From assembly GCA_036785705.1 (NCBI GenBank), contig JAWUZG010000071.1, forward strand, positions 744,001 through 808,000: a stretch of DNA of 64,000 nt, read 5' to 3'. The position numbers and the translations under genes are program-made. Below the pieces are notes generated by a model that was given only the letters and a program-made list of their open reading frames with translations, searched no databases and was not told where the DNA came from. Origin of the DNA: Acanthornis magna. Lineage: Eukaryota; Chordata; Aves; Passeriformes; Acanthizidae. This document shows positions 61,601-64,000 of this stretch, piece after piece (the first letter of the stretch is position 1; every line of letters begins with the position of its first letter).

Positions 61601-63602
61601 TAAAAGGATATCATCTATATTTTACCATTAGTGACTACAGAGGGTTTGTGACTCATTCTTGATCTCAGTCTAATCAATGGCATTACTCATTCACTTTGAT
61701 AAGCACAAGATGAAACTCTGAAGTTGAAATCCCATTTTCCTGAAATCAACAGAATTTTTCTATCCATTTTACTGGGTTCAGGATTTCAAGCTGAAGTTTT
61801 GAAGAGAACGGAAACTTTTCACGCCTCTGCAGAGGCCTAACATGGTGTCTGTGTGTCTAAAATCCTCCTAAATCTGATCTGAAGGCTCTGGTAATGTATA
61901 GTGCTTGCATCTCTCCCCTGAATAATGGCAAAATTGACCCCAGCAAGTAATGGAGCATTTCTGAGATATTTTAAAATTTAAAAGTCTATCAAGGAAATAC
62001 AAGTCTGCTTCCCCCTCCCCCCCACCCCAAACAAGACAGTATACCCTGTATGTGCACCCAGTTAGCAGTCTACACTCATATTTAGCCCTGTGTTGAATGG
62101 CGAAATCTGTTCCCCACTTACACGCCAATACCATTTACAGACATTGCGGTATCAGTTGCATGGATTACACAGGTGCTACTCTATTTCCTTTGTTTAGAGG
62201 GTGAAAGTTTTTCTTCTGCTAAGAAAAAAAAGTCAGGAAAATACTCCTTTTATAACACCAGTTGTCTAGACTACATGCATTATAAATGGACCAAAACATT
62301 CTTTTCCGTATGTATTTCTGATTGTTACTTCATTAGGTAGGAAGAACCCTAAAGATTTAGTGTTCGAATTATGTCTTATACACTTCAGAGCCAGTCTAAA
62401 TTAATATGTAAGAAATGTCATTGGACTCACTGGCCAACATGTAAATGTTGCATATATCTCATTTGCACAGTGCCAACTGCCTGGAACGAGCTGGTCGATT
62501 CCCCTCTTAGAAGCTATTCCTGATTGTAGGTTAGCATTTTATTCTCAAAATGAAAACCCCCACCTATCTCTACAAAGTCTTCTTTACTGTAATTTAGATC
62601 AGGAGTAGCCTCTGGAAGTCACTCCAAAACATCCAGTGCTGTCCCTTAATTCAGCTGTCGAGTCACCTCCCCAGAGGATGCATTCATTTTCTCAGACACA
62701 GTTTGGTAGCCCCGTGCTGAGTGCACCCAAATGCCCTAGAACAGGGTGTGCACAGGGCTTCCACTGAGGTGAGCCCAACTGGCCTAGATCCTCTCTCCTG
62801 AAGATGGGTGTGTATTTGTTTATTTCCAGTCCCCAGGAATCTCCCTGATCTGCCTGACCTTTCAAAGAGACAGAGAGAGGGGCCTTACAACTGACCAACT
62901 CCTCAACACCTTCAGATGCATCATGGATTCATGTAAACTCTAGGACAACCTGCATATTTAATTAATGAACTGTCATTATGGTTTTGACCTTACAGATAGG
63001 ACTTTTAAAATATGACATTGTGTATTTACACAAAAAAAAAAAAACCCAAACAGTTCTGTTCTTATTTGACTAAGAATAACAAAAAATGTAAGGAATATAT
63101 ATATATATAAACCTGTTTTAACAGTGAGTTATGTAGCTTCAGTTTATCCCAGACATTCTTGCCTGGATACTCCCTGGAATATAAAGTCTACTCAGTTTCC
63201 TATTCATCTCTTCCACCTCTTTTTCTTTGCTCCTTCTGTCATTAGTTTTGTTTATGTCTCTCTCAAAAATTTGAGATTTTTTTCCATATTCCTTACGACA
63301 CCTCAACCAACCTACTAATATTACAAGCTATACCCCTAAGCTCAGGAAGGCTTAGATGAGCTTTCATTACACTGTAGAAATGAAGGTATCTTTGTAATTA
63401 ACCTTTAGTAATCATGTAGAAAACAAGGTAAGAACTGAAAAGATATCCCACAACCCTTTCATCCTTAAATAAGTAATAAGCAACTATCCTTATTAAGGAA
63501 TAGTATTCAATTCTAAACAAACTTTTTGTGGTAATAGATGTCACAATATTAGTGTTGAATTCACCTGGGACATCCAGTCAAAGGTACTACAATAATTCTT
63601 AA
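58626..63602. other. No gene or repeat family recognised
   Basis: 5 kb with only short chance frames. It contains an A-rich run (61389-61417) and a TA microsatellite (63094-63110). The frames at 59281-59567 on both strands lie in a slightly GC-richer patch, but no family is recognised. Confidence 0.55.
63094..63110. repeat. (TA)n microsatellite
   Basis: A run of alternating A and T, about 16 bases. Confidence 0.85.
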
Positions 63603-63710
63603 TCCATGAACTTTATACGAATGGGAAGCCCTCGATGTTGCTGCAATAATTTTTACTCCATGCACTTTAACTATATAAATGGGAAGCCCTTTATTTTATG
63701 CATAAAATAC
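63603..63710 (+). repeat. Imperfect tandem duplication, about 55-bp unit
   Basis: TCCATGAACTTTATACGAAT then GGGAAGCCCT (from 63603) recurs as TCCATGCACTTTAACTATAT then AAATGGGAAGCCCT (from about 63657). The copies differ by substitutions and a small indel, and the downstream halves diverge more. Confidence 0.75.
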
Positions 63711-64000
63711 TTCAAAGAAGCAATGCAGAAACTCTCAATCAACTCCCTGCTCATGGACACCAGTTCATCTGAAGCATGGCAACAGGGTTTGACTTCAAAT
63801 CATCCTGGCAGCAGGGAGAGGACAGAGCCTGAATGAGGGACACATTCTTGGAAAAGTCCCAGATGACAGTCAAAAGGAGCCACAAACTCAGAATTGCTCA
63901 GGAATCAGTTCAGCTCTCTCCCCAGCCCAGAGGTGACACAAACTCAGGATCACAGAGGTTAACTGAAAAAATAATGAACCCTGTGGTCTGGATGGCCCAT
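63711..64000. other. No gene or repeat recognised
   Basis: Right edge of the window. A chance 76-codon frame (63606-63836, +) overlaps the tandem duplication. Nothing else was seen. Confidence 0.5.

Noticed and set aside
31061..64000. Exons of the longer OXR1 isoforms (start like MSVSNLSWLKKKSQ) upstream of the short-isoform promoter
   Set aside because: I searched by eye for the reverse complement of the conserved segments and found none. They may lie beyond the window.
1..64000. CRISPR arrays, bacterial operons, prophage or tRNA/rRNA genes
   Set aside because: No regular spaced repeats, no gene-dense coding layout and no cloverleaf-type sequences were seen. Spliced exons, a CpG island and CR1 elements show vertebrate DNA.

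Overview
The window is vertebrate nuclear DNA, almost certainly from a bird. Its interspersed repeats are overwhelmingly CR1 LINE fragments (13 recognised pieces) plus one LTR of a type common in birds. No mammalian SINE/L1 type was recognised. The DNA is AT-rich except for one sharp CpG island.

The only protein-coding gene I can support is OXR1 (oxidation resistance 1), read on the minus strand. Five coding exons occur in transcription order: 30786-30633 (alternative first exon, start codon), 18361-18279, 12183-12076, 10936-10817 and 6829-6677. All boundaries are GT...AG, the phases fit, and together they give 206 residues without a stop. They encode a short variable N-terminus, the LysM domain (about residues 77-121), a Ser/Pro-rich linker and the first residues of the GRAM-like domain. 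The rest of the protein, including the TLDc domain, lies beyond base 1. The introns are 12.3, 6.1, 1.1 and 4.0 kb, and a fifth continues off the left edge.

The first exon lies in a CpG island (about 30230-31060) with a GC box, a TTTAAAA element and a 6-codon upstream ORF. This is the promoter of a shorter OXR1 isoform. Longer isoforms known in other vertebrates start further upstream, so the right half of the window may be an intron of those, but I found none of their exons here.

The right half (31-64 kb) holds no gene I can recognise. It contains CR1 copies of several ages, an LTR next to a CR1 5' region at about 40.6-41.5 kb, a decayed ancient CR1 at 41.7-42.9 kb, an internally deleted CR1 with its endonuclease region at 51.5-52.35 kb, A/C-rich tracts and small local duplications. 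I saw no tRNA, rRNA, CRISPR or bacterial-type operon structure, and nothing I would call a new system. The most useful points are the OXR1 gene model and its alternative promoter, and the structure of several repeats.
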